A stretch of 64,000 bases of DNA, taken from contig JAUPFV010000002.1 in NCBI GenBank assembly GCA_036936605.1, positions 123,798,376 through 123,862,375 on the forward strand, given 5' to 3'. Source of the DNA: Limnanthes douglasii subsp. nivea. Lineage: Eukaryota; Streptophyta; Magnoliopsida; Brassicales; Limnanthaceae. Shown here piece by piece: positions 10,636 to 23,050 of the stretch (its first letter is position 1; each line of letters opens with the position of its first letter). The notes below the pieces were generated by a model that worked only from the letters and a program-made list of their open reading frames with translations, had not been told where the DNA came from and did no database searches. Made by a program: the position numbers and the translations under genes.

Positions 10636-10640
10636 GGGAT
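10636..10640. repeat. Element A target-site duplication, right copy
   Basis: GGGAT, identical to 381-385, immediately outside the 5' LTR of element A. Confidence 0.9.
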
Positions 10641-10745
10641 GATTTTGCATATTTTTATGGGTTGACACGAATAGTACATTGGCGAACTCCCAGTATCAAT
10701 GAGTATTCTTCGGATTTTGCTCCCTGTTATCTCTGCTCCAATCAC
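10641..10745 (-). pseudogene. Element B protease, N-terminal half
   Basis: Reads IGAEITGSKIRRILIDTGSS with an intact DTGSS active-site loop, then ICKIIP before the element A insertion. The C-terminal half is at 1-380. The minus-strand frame upstream (PHEDAVVIGAEI) matches PHEDAVVIRASI of element A. Confidence 0.85.
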
Positions 10746-10788
10746 AACCGCATCTTCATGAGGTTCAACGACATCTCATAAGTCATCA

Positions 10789-12100
10789 TCATAAAAAAAA
10801 AGACATATGGCTTTTCACATAGAGATGAGTTGAAATCTCACTAACTAGCTGTATTGTCGGAAGTACAATATGTCTTTTCGATTCATCAACCTTAATCTGT
10901 TTTTCTACATGAGCCATTAAAGCTCCAAAAGTAAGTGCCCTTCTTCTTATAATTTCATTAGCCAAATTTTCGGGGAGGAACCCTTGTCGATATGAAACGC
11001 ATACAGCATGTTCATCACAATCATCCAACCCCGTTGTCGTAAGCACAAAACGTCTAGTATAATTCTTAATATTTTCCCCTATTACTTGTCTGCACTAAAT
11101 TATAGTGTTCTCTTTGGCTCGCATTTTCTTACTTCATACAAATTTCCTTCGGAAAGCAGTATAAAACATCCTAAAGTTTGTTATATCCCCATGGGAATCC
11201 TATTATACCATTTCAAAGCATTTCTTTTAAATGTATGTGAGAAATCTCAACAAAAAATGTATTTTTATTACCAAAATTCATCATGTAGTTCTTAAATTGT
11301 TCAATTTGATCATTAAAGTCTTGAATTCCATAAAACAATTCTCTACTTTTGTGATATTGAACGCTTCAGAAGCACTATAAATCTAACCTCAACAGACATA
11401 GGAGATGTCCTCCAATCCATTCATTGTCTATATTGACTCCCACTTATACCATCATTTACAATCATATAAATCTATAGGTCTGAAGTGTTCGTAAATTGAT
11501 TAGTAACATTTTATAAAAAATTTGAATTTTCAATTTTTTTTCGAGATTCATTGTTTTTGGACTTATGTTCCCTTTGGTATCATTCACCTCAAATAGCTTT
11601 CCTTTTCGAATAACTCTTACCGCTAACATCCCTTATTCTTTTATAACCAATAACTTTTTATGGTGTGTGAGAATATCTATCAAAATATGAAATAGATGAG
11701 TCAATGGATTCTGATGAGACATACTTATGCTTTGCTTTCTTTTCCATTCTAGAAGATCGATAGCCTTGATCCATCTGAAATTGAACTTCCCGATGATTAT
11801 CTTTCACTCTGATAATTTCACTATAGGTCTCACCAGAGCATCCGACTAAAGTTTTACCCTCATTTATCCTTTGAACTTTAGATCTGACCCTTCTTGGTCG
11901 ACCCAAGATAGATTATTCTTTCTGAACTAACTGATAGCCTAATTTAGTTATTTATTCCAATAACTGATTCCTTCGATCTTCCTAAGTTAGCTAGCCTTAT
12001 TGCTCCACCAACTGTGGTTTCATTTGCATATTCACTCGTCCAAGATATGATTCAGCCCCTTCTCTATCTACAAACATTTTTGGATCTACTTGCACTTCAA
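10789..12100 (-). pseudogene. Element B gag
   Basis: At 10789-11046 the minus strand reads YRQGFLPENLANEIIRRRALTFGALM followed by KQIKVDESKR, matching LRQGLNPENLADSVTRKKAMTWGGLL and KKINIDEK of element A. The 11658-11906 frame (Ser/Lys/Arg-rich) corresponds to the low-complexity N-terminal part. Between 11050 and 11650 only scattered gag similarity remains, with many frameshifts. Confidence 0.72.
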
Positions 12101-12184
12101 AATTCGTATCTTGTACTGATGGAAAGGTAAATTTTCAACAATTTGTCTAGTTTTAGATCTAATATCTAGGTACCAAGCGTACCT

Positions 12185-12200
12185 CTTACTGTGGTTGCCA
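12185..12200 (-). promoter_or_regulatory. Element B primer binding site
   Basis: Minus strand TGGCAACCACAGTAAG, aligned with TTGGCGACCACAATGG of element A and followed, as there, by a GGTAC motif. About 20 bases separate it from the LTR end I chose, longer than usual, so the LTR end may be misplaced or a small insertion is present. Confidence 0.6.
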
Positions 12201-12221
12201 CTAATCACTCCTAATATTTTT

Positions 12222-12594
12222 TGGAGTGTAATGAATATAATTGGTCTAGAAATATTCTTATGGAAAGTAATCAAATTGTTAGAGACTTTAAAATATAAAG
12301 AATATTCTAGAGAGACAGAGTATTAAGAGTTAAAGTTAAGTGTAATAATTCATTCCTTTCCCGAGAAAAAGTACATCTATTTATAAGTGCAGTAAATTCC
12401 ATGGAACATACATACACTTATCCCATTAGATACTTCAACTCATCATTATACCAAGTAAAAACATATTTATCACATATTGTACTTTACGTCCTCTAAACTT
12501 CTATATTGCTTAAAATCTTCCTTATACATTATTTATTCATCATTTTACCTTTCTAACCTAATTATTTTAGCTTGGATTAATTCCGCCCTTATCA
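12222..12594 (-). repeat. Element B 5' LTR
   Basis: About 373 bp on the minus strand, from TGATAAGGGCGG at 12594 to CACTCCA at 12222. The start matches the LTR start of element H (TGATAAGGGCAT at 55123), and the length is close to element A's 378 bp. A minus-strand TATAAATAG motif lies at 12377-12385. The partner LTR is outside the window, so both boundaries are inferred from related elements. Confidence 0.62.
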
Positions 12595-12599
12595 ATTAA

Positions 12600-15165
12600 G
12601 ACTTAACCTACCCATCTACATTTTTTTTGCGTGTATAAAAATAAACTGCGGACCTGATACTTTACTTGAAAATTTAATTCTAAATTTTGTAATTATAGTT
12701 ACTACGTATCAAAGTGCACTATTATCTCATTCAGAGGTGTGTTATATTAAGTTTTTCATCAATCAACTCTTATTTTCCTTCGTATATTTTATATTGAGAT
12801 AGTATGTTTAGTTGTTAAACTATAAAGATGATATAATCTCGTTCACATGGACTACCATGTTCATATGATAAACAATGGTGAAATGTATCTCTCCTTTCGT
12901 TGTCTACAAGGTGGTATGAATGTGATATATGTCGATAAAATTTCTTGTAGGGAAACCTTTGACTTGTTAGCGGCCCCATCAATGATGCAATGTAGACCCT
13001 CCAAAATGGTTTGATTGGTGTCTTCCACATGTATGTCATCTTGTGGATGTTAATGGTTAACATATGTCTTTAAATGAGATAGAGGTTATCATATTTGCAT
13101 TTTAAAATTGTAAGCCTTTTTTTTATGGTGATTTGTGGAACTTCGTACCAATAGTGGATGTTAAGCCTTGCAAAATTTATTATCTTTCTAGCAATAATTT
13201 TTTTTAAAGTCTTTATAGTGACCCATTAGGAGAAGTAGTCAACCTCGAGCATGGAATATTACTGACCACTCGAGACCTTTGGAAGGACCCCGCAAAAGCT
13301 TTAACCTAATGTTTAAAATGCATAATATTATGGATAATCATTAGTGGTAAAACCTTCTTATGAATAATATTAACAAAACGTTCATATGTGTTTCATAAAA
13401 CTTTCTTATGAATAATATTAACAAAAAGTTAGTATGTGTTGTAGTTGCACACTAATTCATGTGACTCGACCAAAATAGTAGTCCAAAAGTACCATGCCAA
13501 AAAGATTCATCAATATAAATTTGTATGTCTAGTATAATTCTTTATGTCCTATATAAATTTTTATGTCCACAATGGGTGGAGTCATCACCGTCATGAATCT
13601 TGTAAAGCTAATGTAGCATAAATTGAGACCCATATGGGCTAAGGCACCCCGATAGTGGTCATATGAGACCTTGACTATAAAGCATTTATGGAAAATTCAC
13701 GTACATAATCGAATTTGTTATGAGATTGCAAGTATAATTTTTCCCTAGGTTTATGCCCATTCGCGAAGGTAATGAAGAGACGCTCATGGATAAAAATTAA
13801 AGGTAGGATATATGCACTCATAAATTATTTTATAGTCAATTGATATGTTCATAACTTTCTAGCTTAAAGTTTCAAATTGTTTAAATAGTTAGCAAGGTTA
13901 TCATTTATGGTCTCCGTTTGGCCAATGGTGTGCTAATTAGAAATTATGAATCACTTGACGATTTGACTTGACAAGCACTAAAAATATTTAGGAATCAAAT
14001 CCTGCTATGGACGCCTCATATTTGACATCGTTATTTGGCACATGGAAACCAAATTTGATCGTTTAGTGCGTCATCTCTCATAGGAAGCAATCAGTTAAAC
14101 CCCTACCACACTGACCCATATATTGGACCGACTCCCATCTCGTCTAATGGAATGTTTAATTTTATCTATATACTTTCAATGTGGCATAGGATTATCTGTG
14201 TAACAATATATAAGTAAACACTAGTAAATTATGCTTTAATGTAGTGCATGCCACAAATTAAATATTAAAATCACTTATCTCTACCGACCATTGAGTTAAA
14301 CGGCATTGGATATCTTAGTTTTATAAACTATTACATAGAGGGAAACATGTCCAGCCAACCATATTAAGAATTTATAATACGTGAGGGTTATTTTCAAGCT
14401 ACAACTACTAAACATAGAGCTATTTTTAACTCATTTATCAAGTTTTAGCATCAATGAGGATTTTTCAAACATAGTAGATCACTTTAGTATCATGGCCCTC
14501 CTCTTGCAAAAAAACCACACTGACTAGTAATCTGACATGACTAACTACATGTAGAGGTTTTCCTCATGGATATGCTAATATAAAACTTGGGTATAACCTA
14601 AGTGTTTCTCGATTTTACAGAAAGTCTCGTCATAATCAAAATACCAATGGAATAAACTAACATGTTTTAAAATTTACAAAAAAAACAGAAATTTTTTAAT
14701 GAGGACCACGAGATAAAACGATTCATTGCAGCTAACATTCCGGCTAAAATCTATAAATGTTTTATAGTTCATGGTGGTTCCATAATTGTTAATGTAGCTA
14801 GCGCGGATGGATTTTCATTAACATGTTTTCTGCTAAAGAAAATGCATAAACTTGCCAAACTGGATCCCAAACATGTATTTCTTAAATTGACCATCCTAAA
14901 GTGTTAAATATTTCCACTAAATCATATATATAGTCAGTATCTCGACTGCTATTCATGAACATATTATCGTTGTAAACTTCCATATTTAGGTCTAACTATT
15001 GAGCAATTTTTTTGTTTACTAACCGTTAGTTGGTAGTACATAATCTTAAGGGCCAAAATATATATTATTATAATGGTAAAAAACGATCTCGGTGATAAAT
15101 ATAATTCATTTTAATTTATTAAGATCAGTTCATATTTGATTATATTTTATAATAAGAATGCATAA
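12600..15165 (-). mobile_element. Relic C: decayed gypsy pol, minus strand
   Basis: Minus-strand fragments in pol order. RT lies at about 14880-15165; its plus strand aligns base for base with element A around 7080-7280, including the segment encoding the YIDD box. RNase H lies at about 14440-14560 (LLVSVVFLQEEGHDTKVIYYV, like AVSAVLVREE-x-VYYV). Integrase lies at about 12815-13700, including SLMGPLTSQRF in the catalytic-core start at 12815-13063. No open frame survives. Element B's LTR abuts the integrase region, suggesting B inserted into C. Confidence 0.65.
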
Positions 15166-15539
15166 AAGATATAAAATGGTTGCCCAATGTAGCGTTAATC
15201 AGCCAATCTCTTCAGGGGAAGATAAAATGATATTTGGGATATACATTGGGCTACGTATTATTAAGATCAGTGAATTAACATACATGTTCAAATGTATTGA
15301 ATTATTAACAATTAATACAACATTTATAGGTGGACCCGTAAAACGTTTATTGGAAGTTTTTTTGTCTAGTTGCCTCGATTTACTTCTGTCATAACAACCT
15401 ATACTTTTGGTTGGGAAAAAAATGTAATTTTGCATAATCGGGTGGAAATTTGGATTAATATAGAGACAATGACATATACCATCTCCTGGTATCATAGTCA
15501 TATATTCTTTTCTCTATTTAAAATAATACAAGTTATCAA

Positions 15540-18000
15540 ATAAAAACTTTGATAAGTCAAAGTGCAAAATACCTGAAAGAACCGTTTATGGTCCACACAT
15601 TGATCAATTTATAAATGTCAATAATATAATATTCTTCATGATGCATAATATAGATACAATCGGATAGTGATGCATCGAGATGATGAATAATATACCACCT
15701 TCATGACCAAATGAGAGGTGTACTAATAGAAGGTAATGTATTTTGGTCTAAAAAATGTGTAACATATCAAATATTGGTAAATACGGTATTGTCTAACCAT
15801 ATCAGAAGAAACTTACATTCGTAGATAGACGGTATAGTCGTAAAAATCAGAGAAGACAAAAACCACGTGACCAGCCTTAAAGAAACTTTAAGAAACCTCA
15901 TAGCCTTCAAACTTAAAGATCAATCCGTAAATGCATGTTTAGGGTTTAATCAGAAACATTCTTGGGATATTCGGTCAACGAGAAGGGAACTAAAGTAGGT
16001 TCTAATGCAACTATCCAATCTAACATAAATTAAGTTTTCATATAGGTTGAATGTATTCAACCAATTTATCTCCAAATCGTTAAACAAATACGCTCTATTT
16101 TTTGAAATCTTAAAAGTGTTTGAAGGTTCATATGGAAAGTTGAGTGTGATAAAGAATACGTAAAATTCAAAGAGCATTTGAATTCTCTGAAGTCTTAACC
16201 AAACCAAACTCAGGTAAAATACTATTCTTGTAACTAGCAGTATCTGACCATATTATCGGTGTATTTTTAATAAGAGAATAATATGCCACTTGAAGAGCTA
16301 TTTACTATGTAAACAAGTGCCTTATTAATAGCGCGAATTGGTACCTACAATTGAAGAAATTATTAACAGCACTAATGGTGGTTGCTATGAAAACGAGGCC
16401 ATATTTCTAAGGATATACAATTGTAGTATAAAACTCATTCTCTTTAAAAAAACCATTTTTCAAACATCTGATATCTCTCAAAGACTAACACGATGGTCGG
16501 TAGAGCTTAGATATTTTGACTTGAGGTTTAAACCTCATGCTTGCATCAAAGCACAAGCTCTTGCATATTTCATGATTGAGTTCTAAGGAAAAAAAGTAAA
16601 CCTTCTTCATAGGTTAATCCAAAAACCATGTTCATAGTCTAAACTGATGGTGATTTGAGCAAGTTGAGTACAAACAAGTACCTCGAAAAGAAAATAACAT
16701 AGTCAATGCACTTGCCTCTTCAATGAGTATTAAACCTACCTTTTGGATGGTTCTTCAAAACAACGCTAGCCATATCCAACCTAAGAACATTGGATTAGCA
16801 GAGCCATCATTTGATTTATGGTTATCGATTAACCCTCTGACTGTGAAGCCCAATCAAGGTGTACCTCATTGAAGGGACGTTAACATAAAATAAAATAAAT
16901 ATTAGAAATAATATATGATCGATATATATGTCTAGTCGATACATTATATCGATAGAGGCTAACCAGACCTCTCATCGGATTCCTTTCTATAATAAAAACA
17001 ATTTTTCCTCTTTGAAGAACTCCATGAAAGAAAATAAGTATCAATTGTTGGTAAAATGACCTCTATAAACGAATCTTGCTGGAAGGATAATTCTTACCAA
17101 TGATTAACATTTATGCATATGTATTTTCCAACGATTTAATACTTTACAAATCTTTGCAAACACAATTTAAATCATAATGGCACCCTTATAATATATTTCA
17201 AAGTAATCTCTTTCAAAGGATGAGGCAAGAATATAGACAGACTACTTCTCAAAGCATGAAGGCTTTAACATACCTTTCTTGTGATATTTAGATACTTCTT
17301 TAAATGGATGATACAAGATAAAGAAGTCATTCATTTTCTCATAACTAACATTTGTTACATATACAAGGTCTTAAGAGTAATAATAACTGATAATGTGTTG
17401 AAGATCTAAAAATATAGATTTAGCATTATTCTGTCTAACAACGGGAGTCCAACGACACTTCTTACACCATTAAATACCCAAGCTAGTGAGTAGGTTAAAA
17501 TAATCAACCAATCCATATTGGAAGGATAAGCCACATCCTCAAAAATTCATACAGAGAACGGTCAGATAGACTTTAAGAGGTCTTATGGTTGTATCTAACC
17601 ACTCTAAGAAGCACAACAATGAAAACTTATTTTTTCTTTGTTCTATTTGATGAAAGCCATAATCCTATCAAAAAAATGCATAACCTATTTCAATGTCACC
17701 AACTACAATGAAGGCACGAGCGAGAACAACCAAATAGCGTAATTGGACCTGATAGAAGAAAAATAAATCGAGATATACCTACATATGGAGCATTACTGAA
17801 CTATTATGTGAAACATGTATGACTCTAAAATCTATTTGCAAGATTTCCAAATAGGGATCAACTACTCAGAAAGATCTTCCTTCTTATTAAAGTAACACGT
17901 TTGAAAATCTAGGTCAAAACTAGGAAGGACTCTATATAATAACGACCATATTAAAACAAAAACTTACAGGTTGTTAAATACTGAATGACAACCTCTACAA
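15540..18000 (+). pseudogene. Relic D gypsy pol: RT, RNase H, integrase
   Basis: Plus-strand relic in order. RT at about 15600-15980 (a degenerate MDA-x-YRYNRI; TYQILVNTVLSNHIRRN; a GYLVNEKGTKV segment). RT-RNase H linker and RNase H at about 15980-16590 (LRIYN; RLTRWSVELRYFDLRF; IKAQALAYFMIEF at 16338-16586). A possible second RNase H start reads as QTDGD near 16640. A VPRKENNIVNALASS segment ends that domain near 16740. Integrase at 17010-17900 (ITDNVL; SNNGSPTT; ENNQIA-x-LDLIEEK). Stops and frameshifts are frequent. Confidence 0.72.
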
Positions 18001-18242
18001 CACCCACCGAACGTTGAATACTTGAAACTCTATACCATGTTAATAGTACATGCTCTTATCTATATTTATGTTTGTAAAATTTTCTTTCAATTTATTTTTG
18101 TACTATAAGTGTACTCTTTCCAACTTCAACGCGAGTAAGTTTTATTAAAACATATTTAACTAATAAAAATTTGATGTTATCCTAACTCGAGTGTTCATAT
18201 ATTTATGTCATATAAAATTCGAATGTGTAAAATGACTTTCTA

Positions 18243-18366
18243 GCCATAAAACCAATGTGTAGTAGGTTTTTGAGCCAAAACACCAATATGTAGTAGGCTT
18301 CAGAGCAAGAGCAAAATGTGTAGTACACTTCCAAGGTAGAGCACTAATTTACATTAGGATTCCAAG
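18243..18366. repeat. Relic D 31-bp tandem repeat (4 copies)
   Basis: Four consecutive 31-bp units at 18243, 18274, 18305 and 18336, each with a core like CCAATGTGTAGTAGG and ending TTCCAAG/TTCAGA-like. They start within about 250 bp after the end of the integrase similarity, the same position as the 46-bp array of element H and the 72-bp repeat of element A. Beyond, 18370-18770 is AT-rich with nothing recognised. Confidence 0.7.
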
Positions 18367-18770
18367 CGAGATAAAGTAACCTCTACATTCGAAATTAATC
18401 ATCCCAAAAAATATTTAGCATCAGTTATTGTTATGTGAAATTGCATAAAACAGCCAATAAAAACATTAATTTTCTCTTCACTTTTCCCAAGAAAGCTAAG
18501 TTGAATAGCCCGAACCCTTTAAAACTGTAACCAAATTAAAAGACATATTTAAAAATAAACAAATAAAAAAAACATGTATCTATATACATATAACATATAA
18601 CTTTACTAAAGTACAAGATTTGGCCACACACAAAAAATTTCACTAAAAAAGGACTTTAGTACTTGAAGTATTAAACATAAATAACCCAAGTAAATAAAAC
18701 TATAATCTTTGAATATAAGAATATTTTATGCATCTGTTTATAAGGGTGACATAACCCTTTCAACATCAAT

Positions 18771-20060
18771 TTACTGAGATTGAGGGAGTCTTTCTTCATT
18801 TGAACTTCGGGGAAAGGGAGATTTCTTCTTCATATAGATCACAGGGTGAACTTCTTCTTCTACATCAATCATATTTGAAGAAGAAATCTTTTCATTTTCA
18901 TCACTTATCGGGGGAAGAAGAACCACAAATGTACCATTATTGTTATTTAGAGAGTAGTGAAAATCTTTTACTTCTTTAGGAATTTGTTTCTCGCTATTTA
19001 CTTGCTTCTCCCAAATTAGAATCGCTAAAACCACATGTACGAGACCAATTTACCCCCTTAGGCTAATGACTTACCAATTTTCACGGAAAGCAGCGACAAA
19101 AGCTTATACCTTCATGTATTCTTGTATATTTTCAAATATCTCGCGAATACATTAAAGATGGTCTGCACCAAGTTCATATTTATTCATAGGAATCAATTCA
19201 AACATATTCCAAATAAGAAAATAACATAACTTACCTCAATTCCAAGATCCACTTATTAAGCCTTCAAGTTGATAACACGATGATCCGACCCTACGATTTA
19301 GTCTCATACATATGCCACAATTTATAAGATAACCTCTCCTATATTTAGAGTATTTAGAAGACCAATGAAATATATTAAGGATAAGAAACTCAAAAATTAT
19401 GAAGGACCACTTCCACTAAAAGAAAACGAAAATATTTTGAATAATCTCCTCTTATAGGATCTAAAAAATAGTGGTTGTATGAGCAATATCTTCCTTTAGA
19501 ATAATAATGAGAATGAGTTATGTCTGCTTCTTGCGGTATAACTGAAGATCTTTGTGTGTGTGAAGAGAATGAAGGAGAGGAGAAGGCTTTCGCATGTCTA
19601 TAACCACCACTTATTTCCTCCCCCCATTATTTCTTCTAATCAGGTTTACTAGCAGACTCCAAATGCTTTTTTTCTTCTATAAAAACCCCAACATTTATGT
19701 TAAATTCACGTCAATTAATAGTTGCAAAATTAGTAGTATATTCTATATTATTTTTTAATTTAAATCTTAACAGGTTTCATCGCTACCTTTACTTCTTTCA
19801 ACTCAATATATATTAATAGAGAAAATAAAAAAAATTCTTTGTAAAAATCATCTTTAATATGGATAAACAGTAACAACCTCTTAAGCGGAAACCTAGATGT
19901 TTCTCTTTCTTCGATTAACGGGAATGCCAGAAACATCACCCACAATTATATTAACCCTATGAGCAGTAACTTGGAATGACCTATCATCTGAAAGCTAATA
20001 CCCCAAAGAAACAAATTTTCTAGGGGTAAAAACTTTCTAGCATGACTTCTCCAACACTTC
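18771..20060 (-). pseudogene. Relic D antisense gene, decayed C-terminal and core part
   Basis: Minus-strand translation from about 20060 gives NLFLWGISFQM and, about 30 residues on, LWVMFLAFPLIEERE. These sit at the spacing of the F-x-WGLRFPL and NAWYTLIACIMALRLSDIPL blocks in element A. Further down, 18771-19034 is an acidic, Ser-rich open frame like the acidic C-terminal end of the other copies. Position, strand (opposite to pol) and order all fit the antisense gene. Sequence identity is low, so this is inference. The part between (19035-19750) shows no clear coding signal. Confidence 0.4.
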
Positions 20061-20283
20061 TTAGTAACCTCAAATAAATAGTTGAATTGTTTCTTTCATA
20101 ACTCCAACTGGTGGGAAAAGTAACGAGTATACTATGTTGCGGAATCAATCAATGTTAGACTTTACAACTTTAAAGCTAGTAAGTTGCGACAACAATAATG
20201 AGAAAACTTACTTGTAAAAGTCTCAGAGACATGTCTTCTAGTCTCCGCTAACAAACACGAAACACCTATTATATTGCAGTACG

Positions 20284-21397
20284 AAGGGATGGCAATGGGC
20301 CGGGTTCGTACCGGGTTTGGATCAACCCGTTTGGGCCCTTTTTTTTACTCAAACCAAGCCCAGTCTGGCCCGCACCGGGTTTTATATTTTCAAACCCGAG
20401 CCCACCCCGTTTATGTATGCGGGTCTGTCTGATCCAGCCCGCAAACACTATTTTTATTATTCGGGTTGTCCAAACTGGTCTGCTACGGTCCAAATCCACC
20501 TCAAATTGGACTTTATTTTTAAGTTAAAATAAAAGTTTAAGACATAATTTTTTAAACCAAATCAAATATAACTAAATAAATAATTAAATATTATTAGAAA
20601 AAATAAACATAAATCTTTAATAAAATAAGCAATATAAAATATGTCTTATATAGTGTAAAATAAAATCTCGAATCAAACATAAAAGTTTTTTTGAAAGTTT
20701 TTCTAAGTTCTAATAGCACCATCCATCATCATCGCCACTTATCACAATGCTTTCATCTTCATCTTCATTATCACAAGTGCAGATTATACAGTCTAGTTAA
20801 ATTAAAATAGTAAAATATGTATCAAATGATCTAATAATTGTATTTTTATATATGTAAAAAACATCATCTTAAGCAAAATATTATAAGAAATTAAGAAAAA
20901 AACTAAATTTTTAAAAGAACAAAGTGTACCTGAAACACAATAGTAGAATTGAATAATATCCAAAAAACTTGAAAAGTTAGAAATTAGGATTGAGAGTATA
21001 TATAGGCAAATATCCGAAGAAATATATTTATAATTTATGGAATTAGGTTTATAGAAAAAATAATATAATAAATAAATATATTATTGACTCTAAAAATAAA
21101 ATAATAATTACTCAAAAACAATATATATTATTAAAAAATATATAAATGTCCGTCTTTTAGTAATTAATAAATATATATATTTTTAGTTATATTTAAAAAA
21201 AGTACAATCATTTTTAATATATAGTTTATATTTGTTGGTCAGGTCTGGTTGGACAAATTAAAAATCCATACCCGGCCCAACCCGCCTACGGGTCATAATT
21301 TGTATATCCGTACCCGACCTGTTATATGTTCGAGCCGGACAAAGCCTGACCGGATTAGGCCGGGTCGGTCCGGCTCGGACCAACATTGCCACCCCTA
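20284..21397. mobile_element. hAT-type MITE with GC-rich ends
   Basis: 1114 bp. The left end AAGGGATGGCAATG pairs with the right end, whose reverse complement is TAGGGGTGGCAATG (12 of 14 matched). This is the terminal style of plant hAT MITEs. Flanking 8-mers GCAGTACG (20276-20283) and GCAATACA (21398-21405) match at 6 of 8 positions, as expected for an aged 8-bp duplication. Both terminal ~200 bp are GC-rich with repeated CCCGGGTT-like words; the middle is strongly AT-rich and noncoding. No transposase is present, so it is non-autonomous. It is inserted in relic D. Confidence 0.85.
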
Positions 21398-21405
21398 GCA
21401 ATACA

Positions 21406-22641
21406 AAAGTTACGTTCCAATTTTTTGTTTGTGACAAGTAGTAGGTTGGACTTTTCTTAAGAAAACTTATGATAGTTATAACGATAAATTTCACACAACC
21501 ATGTTCGATGCTATCAGCAACCTCCCGTCATTCAGTATTAATTGGCTTTGATATATTCCAAGGAATTGGAAAATATCTAGTAACGCATGGTGCACGGGCA
21601 AATGAAATCTTGCACAACAATTAATTTTAAGAAGATTATCTCATAATTAAGACAGTCTCTATGAGTCTCTTCCTCGGTGGGAATTTTTAATTACCATATA
21701 TAGTGTTAGGTTCCACTGCACTTGCAGAAGATGAAGTTGATCTTGCTTGTAAATAACATGATTTTTATTCAAAACTTTCTCCATTAAAAGGTTAGAAAAA
21801 TTCATATGAGTTTTTTTTTCTGAACATGAAATTGAATCATCGGGGGCATGTGACATTAAAGAGGCAACATATCCATCAATAATAAGGATTTGTATGCTAC
21901 TAAACATGGGCTTTGGTGCCTCACACACGGAACTAAACAAACCATGGTTATCTTAGAAGGTGAAGAGGTAAACGTCATAGTAGGGTAAGGTAGCAGAGAA
22001 ACTAAGATAAGATTTGTGTTGATCACTAGTGGTTGCACCTCTTGATATACCATTGTTTGAGTAATTTTCGTCTTAGAAGAGTTACATGCCAATCTTCTAA
22101 AATCAAACTCTTCTTAATTTGAACAAACAACTTGATTATGAGCAATTTCAAAGTATGGAAAATAAAAAGATACAAATATGATTTTACAATGGAGATTATG
22201 AGGAGATAATGTTTTTTTGAGCAATAACAAATAAGAAAAAAATTAATTAACATAACAAATACTTTCACTATTTAAAGAAGAAACATGTGACATCAAAGTT
22301 ATCGAGGTAAAGATGATCCAAAATCTGGCATATATGTACAAGGGTAAATAGAAGAAGCCTAAAAGATTGTAATACGCATGGAACACATGTCTTAACATGC
22401 TCTTTTGAACCATCATTTAAACATGCTACCGTTATTCTACCGTATGTGAATCATTATATGTGTGACCTATCTAATCCCCCAACCTTCTTCACCTCATCAC
22501 AAGGGTTCGTCATGCTCTTAAATATTTTAAATAGGTTTGGAGTAACACCAAAATACTAGTACACCCATCTTCTTTTATTAAAATTTAGTTAAAAAGTAGT
22601 AGTACTCTATCTACTTTCACTTCGAAGTATTGGGGGGCTAC
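21406..22641. other. Relic D sequence before the 3' LTR, no confident gene
   Basis: By position this should hold the 5' part of relic D's antisense gene on the minus strand. Minus frames at 21659-21940 and 21856-22092 are Ser/Thr-rich, but no diagnostic motif was found. The segment ends with the purine-rich TGGGGGGCTAC (22631-22641). Confidence 0.35.
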
Positions 22642-23050
22642 CCATCAACTAAAATGACCAAAAAACACTTTTTATTTTAGAAAAACACATCAACGACACT
22701 AACAACTTACTATTTTATCTTATACTCTTATTTTAACAGTAAAATAGACTTATTTCCTCAATGGAGGTCATGGATGATGAAAGTTTTAACTAAGTATGAG
22801 TGTAGGCAAATGAATCAAGCTCTTCAGACTTTGGTTCGACTAGAGATAATTGGTCCCAGAAACATACAAAATAACAAGAGTGGATACAACAAGAGGCTTA
22901 GATATCCACTAAAATTGAACCCCAAGAGTTTGGACATATAGGCCAAGGAATTCAAAACACTTAGAGGATTGACTACCCAACTATTCCAAATCTCGAAAAC
23001 GTAACTCTTCACATCAAACAATCCAAAAGGAAAGTTTGGCCAAACTCCAT
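22642..23050 (+). repeat. Relic D probable 3' LTR start
   Basis: Directly after TGGGGGGCTAC comes CCATCAACTAAAATGACC, which aligns with the LTR start of element H (TGATAAGGGCATAAAATGCC) apart from a mutated TG and a 3-bp gap. The polypurine ending GGCTAC is shared with elements A and H. The right end is not defined and 23050 is only a guess by length. From there to 23760 I see nothing but AT-rich sequence. Confidence 0.42.

Larger units (their letters stand above)
1..12594 (-). mobile_element. Element B: older gypsy element, host of element A (left end outside window)
   Basis: Minus-strand element present as 5' LTR (12222-12594), primer site, gag (10789-12100) and protease halves (10641-10745 and 1-380), interrupted by element A. 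Its gag, protease and primer site are homologous to those of element A but far more decayed, so it is an older member of the same lineage. RT, integrase and the 3' LTR must lie to the left of the window. Confidence 0.8.

Noticed and set aside
20269..20532. Short open frames on both strands at the MITE end
   Set aside because: They arise from the GC-rich terminal sequence of the hAT MITE and have no conserved domain.
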